Assembly (NCBI RefSeq): GCF_026151205.1
Contig: NC_087082.1
Coordinates: 9,370,901-9,434,900, forward strand
Direction of reading: 5' to 3'
From: Bolinopsis microptera
Taxonomy: Eukaryota; Ctenophora; Tentaculata; Lobata; Bolinopsidae
Length of the DNA stretch: 64,000 bases
Shown: positions 63,906 through 64,000 of the stretch, in pieces
Layout: every line of letters begins with the position of its first letter
Numbering within the stretch: the stretch's first letter is position 1
Program-made: the position numbers and the translations under genes
The notes under the pieces: generated by a model
Told to the model about the DNA's origin: nothing
Seen by the model: only the letters and a program-made list of their open reading frames with translations
Databases searched by the model: none

Positions 63906-64000
63906 GTAACTAATTAAAATTGTTCATGTTATTTGTCAAATTTCAGTAGAAATTGTACTTAATTTACATACAGAGTAAAGGTAAACAGTGTCTATTCATT
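63906..64000 (+). other. intron of the hnRNP-like gene at window edge
   Basis: Begins GTAACT; the rest of the gene is outside the window. Confidence 0.7.

Noticed and set aside
1-64000. tRNA, rRNA or other standard RNA genes
   Set aside because: I looked for B-box-like GGTTCRAATCC words and rRNA-like blocks by eye and found none I could support; a covariance-model scan would be decisive.

Overview
This is a eukaryotic, animal (metazoan) genomic window. It is AT-rich, full of spliced genes with GT-AG introns, and heavily loaded with LINE and DNA transposons. The gene set (EYA, a JIP3/JIP4-type kinesin adaptor, prolyl oligopeptidase, an hnRNP H/F-type RNA-binding protein, rhodopsin-like receptors) fits an invertebrate. 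A cnidarian or similar early-branching animal is plausible, but the sequence alone does not prove it.

Layout from left to right. 1-3595: an apparently intact LINE. 3755-13731 (minus): a complete 15-exon prolyl endopeptidase gene (701 aa by my reconstruction). Two candidate genes lie in its introns: a 493-aa intronless gene built on about 46 hexapeptide repeats (same strand, intron 2) and a spliced 47-residue membrane microprotein (opposite strand, intron 10). 14503-16368: an approximately 81-copy, 23-bp minisatellite.

16383-51894 (minus): a complete 25-exon JIP3/JIP4 (sunday driver) gene, 1250 aa, in which every exon phase matches. Its introns carry an intronless EYA gene on the opposite strand (31137-32654), a rhodopsin-like receptor gene with one frame shift (21925-22970), a receptor remnant (27.5-28.0 kb), an L2 LINE, an RNase H-bearing LINE, a CR1-like LINE, and several hAT- and pogo-type elements.

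52-62 kb: a transposon cluster between the divergent JIP and hnRNP genes. It includes an apparently intact CR1 LINE sitting inside a hAT MITE, a second hAT MITE with perfect 8-bp target duplications, a fold-back element, a hairpin-rich CpG-rich block and a long-inverted-repeat Tc1/mariner-like element. 62340 to the right edge (plus): the first four exons of an hnRNP H/F/GRSF1-type gene.

The strongest themes are genes nested in introns of other genes, often antisense, and short tandem duplications that carry copies of 5' splice sites, seen in three separate introns. The minisatellite starts 14 bp past the JIP stop codon, so it probably forms most of the JIP 3' UTR. No virus-derived, LTR or Polinton element was recognised.
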